Of a DNA stretch of 64,000 nucleotides, positions 36,846 through 45,883 are shown piece after piece. Origin of the DNA: Clostridium caldaquaticum (GTDB lineage: Bacteria > Bacillota > Clostridia > Clostridiales > Clostridiaceae); NCBI RefSeq assembly GCF_023806125.1, contig NZ_JAMSKT010000002.1, positions 124,001-188,000 on the forward strand. Reading direction: 5' to 3'. Numbering within the stretch: the stretch's first letter is position 1; each line of letters begins with the position of its first letter. The notes below the pieces were generated by a model. The model searched no databases. It saw only the letters and a program-made list of their open reading frames with translations, and had not been told where the DNA came from. The position numbers and the translations under genes are program-made.

Positions 36846-38540
36846 TTACAGTTTTGAATCATCTATACTATGAAGATATCTTTTAATATGTTCTATTACA
36901 GATTGGATACATTCATCTTCAAAAGGAGAGATAAGATTTGCTAATTTAACAAGGTTTAAAAATGAGAGGCTTCCTCCTGCTTTACAAAGTCTTAAATAAT
37001 CAGACCAAGCTGCTTCTCTGTTTTCATTTGCTTTTTTCCAAAATTGGAATGCACAAATCTGAGCTAAAGTATAATCTATATAGTAAAAAGGGTTTCCAAA
37101 AATATGACTTTGCTGATGCCAAAAGCCGCCATTTTCTAAGTAAGTATTTTCTTCATAATCTCTATGAGGAAGATACTTTTTTTCTATTTTTCTCCAAGCC
37201 TTTTTTCTTTCTTCAATAGTTGCTTCAGGGTTTTCATAAACAAAATGCTGAAATTCGTCAACTGTTACTCCGTAAGGAATAAACAATAAAGCTTCGCTTA
37301 AATGAGAAAATGTATATTTAGGAGTATCTTCCTTAAAAAATAAATCCATCCAAGGATAAGTGAAAAATTCCATGCTCATAGAATGAATTTCACAAGCTTC
37401 ATAGGTTGGGAAGTTATACTCAGGAATTTCATAGTTTCGGCTGCTGTATACCTGAAAAGCATGACCTGCTTCGTGAGTAAGCACATCTACATCATCTGAA
37501 GTTCCATTAAAGTTAGAGAATATAAATGGGGCCTTGTATTTACTGATAAAGGTGCAGTAGCCTCCTCCAGCCTTTCCTTTTTTGCTTACTAAGTCCATCA
37601 GTTCATTTTCTGTCATAAAGTTAAAGAATTCCTTTGTTTCAGGAGACAGCTCATTATACATTTTCTTTCCACAGTTTAATATGAATTGTGGATCTCCCTT
37701 AGGTTTAGCATTTCCGCTTTTAAAACTAAATTTTTCATCGTAATATTTTAATCTGTCTAAGCCTAAACGTACTCTTTGTCTTTCTCTAAGTTCAGTAGCT
37801 ATAGGAACTATATATTGATGAACTTGTTTTCTAAAATTAGAAACCATATCTGCATTGTAGTCTGCCCTAAGCATACGGGCATAACCTAATTCTACAAAGT
37901 TTTTATAACCAAGCTTTTTAGCAATCTTAGTTCTAACTTTAACTAAACTATCATAAATTTTATCAAATTCAGCTTCATGCTCACTCATAAAAGCAGTCTT
38001 AGCTTCATTTGCCTTTTTCCTCACAGTTCTATCTACAGATTGAGTAAAAGGTGTAAGTTGGGAAAGGGTTCTTTCTTCACCCTCAAACATTATTTTAGCT
38101 GAAGCAATAAGTTTTGTATATTCGCTAGACAGCTTGTTTTCAATCTGTAAATCCTCAATTATTTCTTCTTTAAATGTCTTTAAGGTTAATTTTGCAATAT
38201 TAAATAACTGTTTACCGCATTTTTTTTCAAGTTCTGCTTTGTATTTTGAATTTATAAGTGAAGTATAATACTTTGAAATTAATCCCTGATAAATAGGCAT
38301 CGTTTCATCAAAAAAATTTTGTTCTTCTTCATAATATTTATCAGTAGTATCAATTGTATGTCTAATTTCTACAATCTGAGCCATTGACTCAAATTCGCTT
38401 CTTAACTTATTTATTTCACCCAAAACTTTGTTTTGGTATTCAAAGCTTACAGCAGAGTCAAATTTGTTTAAAAGCTCATTGAATTCTGCTTCAATTTTCT
38501 TTATATCAGGCCTTAAATACTTAAACTCACTAAACTTCAT
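36846..38540 (-). CDS. M3 family oligoendopeptidase (PepF-like)
   Basis: A 564-residue cytoplasmic zinc metallopeptidase that cuts short peptides. The zinc motif is HEAGH in DVLTHEAGHAFQVYSS, with the third ligand Glu in YEACEIHSMSMEF. C-terminal NGGFWHQQSHIFGNPFYYID is also typical of M3 enzymes. The helical N-terminal lobe is complete. The start is preceded by AAGGAAGGT on the minus strand. Gene length is normal and no operon partners are present. Confidence 0.94.
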   Translation of the reverse strand: MKFSEFKYLRPDIKKIEAEFNELLNKFDSAVSFEYQNKVLGEINKLRSEFESMAQIVEIRHTIDTTDKYYEEEQNFFDETMPIYQGLISKYYTSLINSKYKAELEKKCGKQLFNIAKLTLKTFKEEIIEDLQIENKLSSEYTKLIASAKIMFEGEERTLSQLTPFTQSVDRTVRKKANEAKTAFMSEHEAEFDKIYDSLVKVRTKIAKKLGYKNFVELGYARMLRADYNADMVSNFRKQVHQYIVPIATELRERQRVRLGLDRLKYYDEKFSFKSGNAKPKGDPQFILNCGKKMYNELSPETKEFFNFMTENELMDLVSKKGKAGGGYCTFISKYKAPFIFSNFNGTSDDVDVLTHEAGHAFQVYSSRNYEIPEYNFPTYEACEIHSMSMEFFTYPWMDLFFKEDTPKYTFSHLSEALLFIPYGVTVDEFQHFVYENPEATIEERKKAWRKIEKKYLPHRDYEENTYLENGGFWHQQSHIFGNPFYYIDYTLAQICAFQFWKKANENREAAWSDYLRLCKAGGSLSFLNLVKLANLISPFEDECIQSVIEHIKRYLHSIDDSKL

Positions 38541-38692
38541 TTTTATACCTTCCTTTTTATAATATTAAAAATATATTACAATTATATGTTTATGAGGATA
38601 ATTTTACAAGGTATGCTTTATAATTAGCATATTTTTATATACTGAATCTTATATTATAAATATATATAGAAAAAATCGAGGAGGGAAAATCT

Positions 38693-39193
38693 ATGCCTGA
38701 TTTATTTACAGTAGATAATAAAAAAAATATCTTTGCATTTATAATAAATATTATTATTACAGAGGGGTGTGGAGTTTTAAGCTGGTATCTTGGAATGTCT
38801 AATCCAGAAACTTATGCTGGTTTAATTAAGCCAAGCCTTATGCCGCATTCTTTGGTGTTTTATATAGTATGGCCGATTCTTTATTTTCTAATTGCTATTG
38901 CAGCTTATAGAATCTGGCTTAAAGGAAAAGGAAAGGTAAAAATATGCAAGGCAAAAATACTTTATATAGTTCAGCTTATATTAAATTTTTTATGGACAAT
39001 AATATTTTTTAGATTCAGGCTTATAGGGCTTGCTTTTATTGAGCTTATGTTGATGCTAATATTTATATTGCTTACTACTTTTGAGTTTTTTAGATTAGAT
39101 AAAACTTCTGGAATTTTAATGATACCTTATATACTTTGGGTATCCTTTGCGGGAGTATTAAACTTTACCTATTGGATGCTGAATAATATGTAA
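38693..39193 (+). CDS. tspO: TspO/MBR family protein
   Basis: A 166-residue membrane protein with five hydrophobic segments. Signature stretches are YAGLIKPSLMPHSLVFYIVWPILY, QLILNFLWTIIFF and PYILWVSFAGVLNFTYWMLN. TspO binds porphyrins and related ligands and has been linked to stress signalling. This protein has a small N-terminal extension before the first helix. The start is preceded by GAGGAGGG. It is monocistronic. Confidence 0.93.
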   Translation: MPDLFTVDNKKNIFAFIINIIITEGCGVLSWYLGMSNPETYAGLIKPSLMPHSLVFYIVWPILYFLIAIAAYRIWLKGKGKVKICKAKILYIVQLILNFLWTIIFFRFRLIGLAFIELMLMLIFILLTTFEFFRLDKTSGILMIPYILWVSFAGVLNFTYWMLNNM

Positions 39194-39233
39194 ACTTTAG
39201 AAATAATTTTGTAATATTATGGAATTTATAAGT

Positions 39234-39265
39234 AAAACCCTACGATTTTAACATCATAGGGTTTT
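39234..39265. terminator. Bidirectional terminator between tspO and coat-like genes
   Basis: The stem AAAACCCTA/TAGGGTTTT (39234-39242, 39257-39265) with A and T runs at the base serves tspO and the convergent coat genes. Confidence 0.8.
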
Positions 39266-39270
39266 AATAA

Positions 39271-39543
39271 TTACTTTAATTCGTTCATCATAGTATTAGC
39301 ATCATCTTTAACTTTTTGAACATCAGCATCGGCGGCATCTTTAGTTGTATACCAGCCCTTTTGTCTCATAGCATCAAAAACCTTATATTGAGTATCTTGA
39401 GCATTTTTAAAGTTTGTAACTAATGTATTTCTTAAATTAGGGCAGGATGTTTCTGTTATACCAACGCTGTAAGCAGATATAACCTGTTTTTCTGTAGCAA
39501 GCAAATCATGCATTAAATCTTTTTCAGATAATTTAGTAATCAT
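39271..39543 (-). CDS. CotF-like spore coat protein
   Basis: The 90-residue protein matches the Coat_F family: LLATEKQVISAYSVGITETSCPNLRNTL, then FDAMRQKGWYTTKDA. These small helical (ferritin-like) proteins are found in spore coats or as coat-associated proteins. The start is preceded by GGAGGGATACATT. It is the second gene of a two-gene unit with the smaller homologue upstream. Confidence 0.88.
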   Translation of the reverse strand: MITKLSEKDLMHDLLATEKQVISAYSVGITETSCPNLRNTLVTNFKNAQDTQYKVFDAMRQKGWYTTKDAADADVQKVKDDANTMMNELK

Positions 39544-39562
39544 AATGTATCCCTCCGAAAAT

Positions 39563-39781
39563 TTATTGATGAGAATCTAAATAAGTTTTTAAGCTGTCAA
39601 AATTCTGTTTATGAGTCTGGCTAGCTTGAGTGCATAAATTTTTTAAATTCTGATCAGTACACATTCCAGCATATTCATTATACTTTTTAGTAAGTAACGC
39701 TTCATAATTTATTTGATCTTGTATAACTTTTAGGTTATTACTTTCTAATTGTGGTTTTTGAGTAGCTTGTGTATTAGCCAT
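39563..39781 (-). CDS. Small coat-like helical protein, partner of CotF-like gene
   Basis: The 72-residue product is helical and polar (LKVIQDQINYEALLTKKYNEYA, then CTQASQTHKQNFDSLKTYL). It resembles the other half of a ferritin-like CotF protein, so the two genes may encode an assembly split over two chains. The start follows GAGGAGGG on the minus strand and the next gene is 19 bases downstream. Coat location is inferred from the partner. Confidence 0.78.
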   Translation of the reverse strand: MANTQATQKPQLESNNLKVIQDQINYEALLTKKYNEYAGMCTDQNLKNLCTQASQTHKQNFDSLKTYLDSHQ

Positions 39782-40008
39782 GATTGTTTCCCTCCTCGAA
39801 ATCTTTTACAAGATTATTATTTACAAATATGATTTTAATATAAGTGGTAATTATTAAGTTTAAAGTTTTATATCGTTAGCATTGGAATGTTAAGTATCTA
39901 TATTGATTATTAACTTTGTTGGAAAATATTTTAATAATAAAAATGAATTTATTGTATTAATTTCAAGAAAATTATTGTATTATTTTATTAATACTACAAT
40001 AAAAAGTT

Positions 40009-40037
40009 AATAGTTTTATGAAACTATTTGTTTTTTT
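40009..40037 (+). terminator. Weak hairpin and T run before the glycan operon
   Basis: AATAGTTT/AAACTATT with a TATG loop is followed by TGTTTTTTT. No plus-strand gene ends here, so if functional it would be an attenuator in the leader of the gene at 40076. Confidence 0.4.
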
Positions 40038-40075
40038 AATAAGTGCATACAAAAGTAAGGGTGGTAAGAAGGTAA

Positions 40076-42199
40076 ATGAAAAAATATTTTTTTGTAGTTA
40101 CTTTAATTATAATTATTGTATTTTCATATATTAAAGTGATACCATTAGTAAGAGATAAATTTTCAGTATACAAAGATGAGGTTTCCTATGTGTCAATGGT
40201 AGACAATAAATATTTTTATTTTTACCAGTTTGGTGAGTGGAAAAAGGAATTTATAAAAGGAGTAAATATAGGAGCAGGTAAGCCAGGCTCTTTTCCAGGA
40301 GAGCTTTCTATAACTAAAGAGGAATATTTAAGGTGGCTTAAGTACATTGGAAAAATGAATGCCAATACTATAAGGGTTTATACTATCTTAAAACCCGCCT
40401 TTTATGAAGCTCTCTATGAATACAACAGAAATAATGCAGAGCCTATTTATGTAATGCATGGAGTGTGGGTAAACGAGGAAGATATTTCAAGCCTTGAGGA
40501 TGCTTATAATTCGAAAATAACAGAAAGATTTAAGCAAGATATTAAAAGTATTATAGATATTATTCATGGAAATGCTGTAATTTCAGAAGAAAAAGGTCAT
40601 GCAAGCGGTATTTATACAAAAGATGTATCTCAATACGTATCAGCATGGATATTAGGTATTGAGTGGGATCCTGATTTTGTACTTGAAACAAATAAAAAAA
40701 ATGCCGATAAAACTAATTTTAATGGTCAATATCTTTTTACAAAAGAGGCTTCTCCTTTTGAAGCCTGGCTTGCTATGATAGGAGATTATGCAATTAGTTA
40801 CGAAACAGAAAAATATAAAATGCAAAGACCTTTAAGCTTTACCAATTGGGTTACTACAGATATGTTAAGTCATCCAAACGAACCTTTAAAAGATGAGGAC
40901 AAGGCAGTAGTAAATACAGAACATATTAAAAGGAATGAAAGTTTTAAACCAGGATTATTTGCTTCTTATCATATTTATCCATATTATCCTGATTTTATGA
41001 ATTATGATAAAAAATATATCAATTTTAAAGACGAAGATGGAAGGATAAATACATACAGAGCCTATCTTAAGGATTTAATAAAGGAACACAGCGTACCTGT
41101 ATTGGTTGCTGAATTTGGTGTTCCAGCTTCAAGGGGAAAGGCACATGAAAATATTCATATGGGTTTTAACCAAGGAAATATAGATGAGAAGTCTCAAGGT
41201 GAAATGAATGTTTTTATGCTGAATAATATTTTTCAAGAAGGCTATGCAGGAGGTTTAGTATTTACCTGGCAGGATGAATGGTTTAAAAGAACATGGAATA
41301 CTATGGACTTTGATATTGCAGACAGGAGACCATATTGGTCTAATCCTCAGACAAATGAGCAGGAATTTGGTATATTAGCTTTTGATCCTGGTGAAAATGA
41401 GAGCATATGCTATGTAGACGGAGATATAGAGGATTGGAAGAAGGATACTCCTTTAGTGGTTGCAGAAAACAGCAGTTTATATGTAAAGTGTGATGAAAAA
41501 TATGTGTATTTTATGATAAATTTAAAGGGTTATGATTTTAATAAAGACAAAATAATTATACCTATAGATTTATTAAATAATCAAGGAAACATGGAAGCAA
41601 AAGATTTAAAATTAAATTTTAATAGAGCAGTAGATTTTTTAATAACTTTAGATGGAAAAGATAATTCCAGAATACTTGTAGACAGTTATTACGATTCTTT
41701 TTATTATACATATTCAAGATTAAAAATGCTGCCTGTTAATAGTGATTACGAAAAGAAAAATAGCGGATTTTTTAATTCAATGTATTTGTGTTTAAACAGG
41801 GAGCTGTATCTTCCGGAAGATAAAATAACTCTGCCTTTATCAAAATACGAAACAGGTAAGTTAGTATTTGGTGATGGTAATCCTTCACACAAGGAGTATA
41901 ACTCTTTAACAGATTATAGTGTAAAAGGAGAAAATATTGAGATAAGAATTCCTTGGCAGCTGTTAAATATCATGGATCCTTCAACGAAAATGGCTATGGA
42001 CGATTTATATAAAGATGGTATAATGCCTATTAAAATTGATGGGATATACTCAGGAGTTATTGTTCAAAGGGATGGAAAAAACATTATTGAAAGTACTATG
42101 AATTTTTATTCCTGGAAAGAATGGGAGCAGCCAAAGTACCATGAGAGATTAAAACCTTCATATTATATTTTGAAAGAAGCATTTAAAAAATTGAGGTGA
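40076..42199 (+). CDS. Membrane-anchored TIM-barrel (glycoside hydrolase-like) protein
   Basis: A 707-residue protein with one N-terminal membrane segment (about 4-22) and a long extracytoplasmic part. Residues 60-430 look like a glycoside hydrolase TIM barrel of the GH2/GH5 clan: GVNIGAGKPG, ANTIRVYTIL, GIEWDP, then VPVLVAEFGVPAS with a candidate catalytic Glu, and GGLVFTWQDEWFKR. The C-terminal 250 residues look like beta-sandwich domains (VDGDIEDWKKD, IRIPWQLLNIMDP). First gene of a four-gene operon ending in a processive-type glycosyltransferase, so it may trim, release or remodel the polymer. Catalytic activity is not certain. Confidence 0.75.
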   Translation: MKKYFFVVTLIIIIVFSYIKVIPLVRDKFSVYKDEVSYVSMVDNKYFYFYQFGEWKKEFIKGVNIGAGKPGSFPGELSITKEEYLRWLKYIGKMNANTIRVYTILKPAFYEALYEYNRNNAEPIYVMHGVWVNEEDISSLEDAYNSKITERFKQDIKSIIDIIHGNAVISEEKGHASGIYTKDVSQYVSAWILGIEWDPDFVLETNKKNADKTNFNGQYLFTKEASPFEAWLAMIGDYAISYETEKYKMQRPLSFTNWVTTDMLSHPNEPLKDEDKAVVNTEHIKRNESFKPGLFASYHIYPYYPDFMNYDKKYINFKDEDGRINTYRAYLKDLIKEHSVPVLVAEFGVPASRGKAHENIHMGFNQGNIDEKSQGEMNVFMLNNIFQEGYAGGLVFTWQDEWFKRTWNTMDFDIADRRPYWSNPQTNEQEFGILAFDPGENESICYVDGDIEDWKKDTPLVVAENSSLYVKCDEKYVYFMINLKGYDFNKDKIIIPIDLLNNQGNMEAKDLKLNFNRAVDFLITLDGKDNSRILVDSYYDSFYYTYSRLKMLPVNSDYEKKNSGFFNSMYLCLNRELYLPEDKITLPLSKYETGKLVFGDGNPSHKEYNSLTDYSVKGENIEIRIPWQLLNIMDPSTKMAMDDLYKDGIMPIKIDGIYSGVIVQRDGKNIIESTMNFYSWKEWEQPKYHERLKPSYYILKEAFKKLR

Positions 42200-42205
42200 A
42201 TATGC

Positions 42206-43045
42206 ATGAATGAGGAAAATAAAAAAGTATGTAAAAGAAGCTTAGTGATATATTCAAGACACCTTGAGGATATAAGAGAAGTACTTCAGGAATTAGAGAG
42301 AGAAAATATAGATATTACTGTAGAAAGTTGTGAAAGGGGCATAATAGATTTAGATAAATGTATTTTAGATACCTTAATAGAAAATAAACCTAGTATAGTG
42401 CTTATTGATAATGACAAAACCAATAACGGTCTTTTACTTTATAGAATGATTAAAGACAAACAAAATCTTAAAAACATACCTGTAATATTTGTGGGATTGG
42501 ATGATAAAGAGTCAAAACTATATGCTTTAAAGCTTGGAGCTTTAGATTACATTGCAAAACCAATTATAAAGGAAGAGGCAGTTATAAAGATAAAAAACTT
42601 TATTGAATTAGGTAACAAATATATAAATCATCATAATAACCGCAGCTGTAAATTTTGTAATACTGAAGATTCTGCAAAAATTAATACAGAAACCTGTATT
42701 TTAATAATAAATGAAGATAATATTATATTGGAAATATTGAGTATGAGATATAGAAATAAAGGGTTTAAGGTATTTACGGCTGAAGATGCAGAAACTGCTG
42801 AGAAAATTATAAAAGAGAATAGTATAGATTTATTAATAACAGATTATGTAATCTCAGGTGCAACAGGTATAGAATTTATAAAAAAGGTGAAAAGACTTAA
42901 TGAAAAATTAAAAATAATGGTTTTATCTTCTCAAAAAAATGAACAGATTATTGAACGTGCACTTAATTCTGGAGCAGACGACTATGTTATAAAACCTTTT
43001 TCTCCTGTAGAGTTGGATTCTAGAATTAAAAGATTATTAGAATAG
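42206..43045 (+). CDS. Double receiver-domain response regulator without output domain
   Basis: The 279-residue cytoplasmic protein has two CheY-like domains. REC1 (about 10-137) has the probable phospho-acceptor D68 and the conserved Lys in YIAKP. REC2 (about 163-279) has the acidic pocket in INEDN, D213 in LITDYVISG and KPFSP. A Cys/His-bearing linker (HHNNRSCKFC) joins them. There is no DNA-binding or enzymatic domain, so output should be through protein contact, probably with the operon partners. The ribosome site GAGGTGA overlaps the previous stop codon. No histidine kinase is encoded nearby. Confidence 0.88.
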   Translation: MNEENKKVCKRSLVIYSRHLEDIREVLQELERENIDITVESCERGIIDLDKCILDTLIENKPSIVLIDNDKTNNGLLLYRMIKDKQNLKNIPVIFVGLDDKESKLYALKLGALDYIAKPIIKEEAVIKIKNFIELGNKYINHHNNRSCKFCNTEDSAKINTETCILIINEDNIILEILSMRYRNKGFKVFTAEDAETAEKIIKENSIDLLITDYVISGATGIEFIKKVKRLNEKLKIMVLSSQKNEQIIERALNSGADDYVIKPFSPVELDSRIKRLLE

Positions 43046-43055
43046 CGGTGATATT

Positions 43056-44210
43056 ATGGAGGGTTATGTTTACTATTCAATAGTACTTTTTTCATTTTTT
43101 ATTTTTTTGCTGTATGTTTATTTATTTTATGAAAAAATATTGGATTTATATTCTTTAAGAAAGAAACACTTTTATGAAAAAGAGGTTATACCATTTATAG
43201 ATAATTTATTTTTAACTCTTGAAACTAGATATGTAAATAAAAAACAGATGCAAAAGCTCAGAAAAATGGTGAAAAATAAAACTAAGAGAAATATTATAAT
43301 TGAAAGAATTATACATTATAACGAAATTTATTCTGGAACTATTAGAGAAAGGTTAACAATGCTTTGCGAAAATTCTGGATTGGTATATTACGAAACAAAA
43401 AAGCTAAAAAGCAGGGATCACTTTAAAACTGCCTTAGCTTGCAAGAATCTAGGAGAATTCAGGAGCGAAAGAGCAATTCCAAGCTTATTAAAAGTGTTTA
43501 AAAGGTCTTCTTTAGATATTAAGTATCATAGTTTGATGGCACTTGCTAAAATAGGGAATTTAGAGGCTTTTACACAAGCATTTAATTTACTGGATAATAA
43601 ATATTTTTTTAGCGAAAGAAGTCTTACAGAAATTATAGACAGTTATGAAGGAGACAAGCTAAAATTATACAAAGCTATGATTCAGTCTGAAAATATATTT
43701 GTTTCTACAGTATTTATAAACTCGGCAGGTAATTATATGGATATAGAATTGAATAATATTATTTTAAAATATATAGATGATAATGATAAAGAGAGAAGAA
43801 TAGCTGCTATAAAAGCCATAGGTAAAAACGGAGATATTAGGTATATTGATGAAATTATTAAAATGCTTTACGACAAGGAATGGGAAGTTAGAGCTGCTGC
43901 TGCAAAGAGTCTGGGCAGATTTGAGGATGAAAGGGCATTATATCCTTTGATTAAAGTTCTTTCAGATTCGGTTTGGTGGGTCAGGTATAATGCTGCTAAT
44001 TCATTAATAAAAATAAAGAATGGTATTGATGAGCTTGAAATTATTTTGTCTGGAGAAGATAGATTTGCAAAGGATATTATTATTTCGGCTTTAGAAGATA
44101 GCGGAGTTATACAGGATATATATCTATACGAACAATCAAAAGATGAAAGCAGAAAAAGGCTTTCTGAGTTAATAAAAAAATATATTGAAAGTAAAGAAAC
44201 TTATAGGTGA
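43056..44210 (+). CDS. Membrane-anchored HEAT-repeat protein
   Basis: A 384-residue protein with one N-terminal hydrophobic segment (about 7-26) and a cytoplasmic helical-repeat body. Clear HEAT/PBS-type repeats occur around residues 125-165 (ALACKNLGEFRSERAIPSLL) and 245-320 (RRIAAIKAIGKNGDIRYIDE, VRAAAAKSLGRFEDERALYP, VRYNAANSLIKI). Such repeats are docking scaffolds. In this operon it could link the receiver protein to the membrane glycosyltransferase. The ribosome-site context GGTGATATTATGGA is repeated almost exactly before the next gene. Confidence 0.85.
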   Translation: MEGYVYYSIVLFSFFIFLLYVYLFYEKILDLYSLRKKHFYEKEVIPFIDNLFLTLETRYVNKKQMQKLRKMVKNKTKRNIIIERIIHYNEIYSGTIRERLTMLCENSGLVYYETKKLKSRDHFKTALACKNLGEFRSERAIPSLLKVFKRSSLDIKYHSLMALAKIGNLEAFTQAFNLLDNKYFFSERSLTEIIDSYEGDKLKLYKAMIQSENIFVSTVFINSAGNYMDIELNNIILKYIDDNDKERRIAAIKAIGKNGDIRYIDEIIKMLYDKEWEVRAAAAKSLGRFEDERALYPLIKVLSDSVWWVRYNAANSLIKIKNGIDELEIILSGEDRFAKDIIISALEDSGVIQDIYLYEQSKDESRKRLSELIKKYIESKETYR

Positions 44211-44214
44211 TATT

Positions 44215-45636
44215 ATGGATTGGCTTCTGATTAAGAGAATTATACTTTACTTTAACAATTTTGTATTATATTATGTACTTTGTATAAATTTTATTTATTT
44301 TCTTCAGCTGATACTATCAGCTTTCAGTTTATCTGATTATATAAGGAAAATACTTTATTCCGATTTCAAGAAATATGTTGCTTCGGATAATATGATACTT
44401 ATTTCTGTTTTAGTGCCTGCTTTTAATGAAGAGGAGACTATCGTAGAAAATATCAAGTCGTTACTTTCACTTAATTATCCTACTTTTGAAATAGTAGTGG
44501 TAAATGATGGTTCTAAGGATGAAACTTTAAATAAGGTTTTGAAATCATTTAATTTAAAGCTTGTAAATCAGCCTATTAGAAGTATTATTAAAACAAAAAA
44601 GGTACGAGGTATTTACAAAAGTTTAGATATTCCTAATTTAGTTGTGATTGACAAAGAGAATGGGGGCAAAGCGGATGCTTTAAATGTAGGAATAAATGTA
44701 TCCAGGTATCCTATATTTGCAGCTATAGATGCAGACTCAATATTAGAAAATGATTCCCTTGTTAGGGTAATTATGCCTTTTATTGAGAATAGGAAAACTA
44801 TAGCAGTAGGTGGAATAGTAAGAATAGCTAATGGAAGTAGTGTTAAAGGCGGGATGATTAAAAATGTAGGACTTCCTAAAAACAATGTAGCTATGTTTCA
44901 AATAGTAGAATATTTAAGAGCATTTTTAACAGGTAGAATGGGATGGGATTCTATGGGTTCATTACTTATAATATCTGGAGCTTTTGGTGCATTTAAAAAA
45001 TCTAATGTTATAGAAGTTGGAGGATATACTGCTAATACTATAGGGGAGGATATGGAACTGGTAGTAAAGCTACATGAGTATATGAGAAAGAATAAAAGGG
45101 AATATAATATAAAGTTTATTCCAGACCCTGTCTGCTGGACTCAGGCTCCAGAAAGGCTTAAGGATTTAAGAAGCCAAAGAAGAAGATGGCAGATTGGTTT
45201 AATGGACAGTCTTTTAAGACATAAAAAAATACTGTTTAATCCTAAATATGGTTCTATAGGACTTATAGCTGCACCTTATTTTTGGTTATTTGAAATGTTT
45301 GGGCCAGTTATTGAAATACTAGGATATATTTTAATACCATTATCTTATATTGTAGGTATTTTGAATGTAAGATTTTTTATCTTATTTTTAGCTGCTTCAA
45401 TATTATACGGGGTTATTTTATCTATTGGTGCAATACTTCTTGAAGAATATACTTTTAATAAATATCCAACTTTACGTCAGCTATTTAAGCTTACTTTTTA
45501 CGGAATAATTGAAAACTTTGGATATAGACAGCTTACTGTATTGTATAGGATAGAGGGAATCATCAGGTTTCAAAGACTTAAGCATAGCTGGGGAAAATTT
45601 AAAAGGCAGAACTTTAATAAAAAGATTAGTAAATAG
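44215..45636 (+). CDS. Processive-type membrane glycosyltransferase, GT2 family
   Basis: A 473-residue inner-membrane enzyme. An N-terminal hydrophobic region (about 12-42) precedes the GT-A domain with D98 (NDGS), DAD (172-174), GED (277-279) and QRRRW (321-325), the set found in cellulose, hyaluronan and poly-GlcNAc synthases. Several membrane helices follow (about 345-425). ATG 44215 is chosen because AGGTGA lies just upstream, overlapping the previous stop; the in-frame start at 44185 lies before it. There is no PilZ domain, so control may come through the HEAT and receiver proteins of the operon. The polymer is unknown. Confidence 0.92.
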   Translation: MDWLLIKRIILYFNNFVLYYVLCINFIYFLQLILSAFSLSDYIRKILYSDFKKYVASDNMILISVLVPAFNEEETIVENIKSLLSLNYPTFEIVVVNDGSKDETLNKVLKSFNLKLVNQPIRSIIKTKKVRGIYKSLDIPNLVVIDKENGGKADALNVGINVSRYPIFAAIDADSILENDSLVRVIMPFIENRKTIAVGGIVRIANGSSVKGGMIKNVGLPKNNVAMFQIVEYLRAFLTGRMGWDSMGSLLIISGAFGAFKKSNVIEVGGYTANTIGEDMELVVKLHEYMRKNKREYNIKFIPDPVCWTQAPERLKDLRSQRRRWQIGLMDSLLRHKKILFNPKYGSIGLIAAPYFWLFEMFGPVIEILGYILIPLSYIVGILNVRFFILFLAASILYGVILSIGAILLEEYTFNKYPTLRQLFKLTFYGIIENFGYRQLTVLYRIEGIIRFQRLKHSWGKFKRQNFNKKISK

Positions 45637-45658
45637 TAAAAATATTTTTAAATATTTG

Positions 45659-45687
45659 TTGACACTAATATCCTTTTGCTGTATCAT
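45659..45687 (+). promoter_or_regulatory. Strong sigma-A promoter with no downstream gene
   Basis: The consensus TTGACA (45659-45664), a 17-base spacer and TATCAT (45682-45687) lie 23 bases after the glycosyltransferase stop. No plus-strand reading frame follows; a perfect terminator is reached about 75 bases later. Confidence 0.65.
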
Positions 45688-45693
45688 AATATT

Positions 45694-45786
45694 GTAAGCT
45701 ATAAAAAGCTAATAACCGGTGTTGTATTTTAAAATTGAATTTGAACGTGCTAAACCAAGAGCCCATCTGGAAACAGATGGGCTTTT
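45694..45786 (+). ncRNA. Candidate ~90-nt small RNA between promoter and terminator
   Basis: Bounded by the promoter at 45659-45687 and a perfect terminator at 45760-45786. The body contains AGCT/AGCT and AACCGG elements but no reading frame with a ribosome site. The downstream rnf operon is on the other strand, so it is not a leader of a gene. It does not match any riboswitch I could recognise. The 5' end is inferred from promoter spacing. Confidence 0.5.
45760..45786 (+). terminator. Terminator with GAAA tetraloop
   Basis: A 10-bp perfect stem AGCCCATCTG/CAGATGGGCT closes on a GAAA loop and is followed by TTTT. Strong GC content for this genome. Confidence 0.88.
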
Positions 45787-45830
45787 AGTATTAACTTAAT
45801 ATTTAAAGGCAAAAGTTTAATTTATACCAT

Positions 45831-45876
45831 AAAAATACTGCGTCTAACGTTATTTAGCATTAGACACAGTATTTTT
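45831..45876 (-). terminator. Terminator of the rnf operon
   Basis: The stem AAAAATACTG-c-GTCTAA / TTAGAC-a-CAGTATTTTT (45831-45847, 45860-45876) ends eight bases before the rnfB stop. T residues on the minus strand fit termination of rnf transcripts. Confidence 0.8.
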
Positions 45877-45883
45877 ATTATCA

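Noticed and set aside
39782-40075. Sporulation promoter for the CotF-like pair
   Set aside because: CATATTT and TTATATT words are present on the minus strand but not with correct sigma-E or sigma-K spacing.
45694-45786. Known riboswitch such as c-di-GMP or preQ1
   Set aside because: Conserved sequence blocks of these classes are not visible, and no downstream gene is on the same strand.
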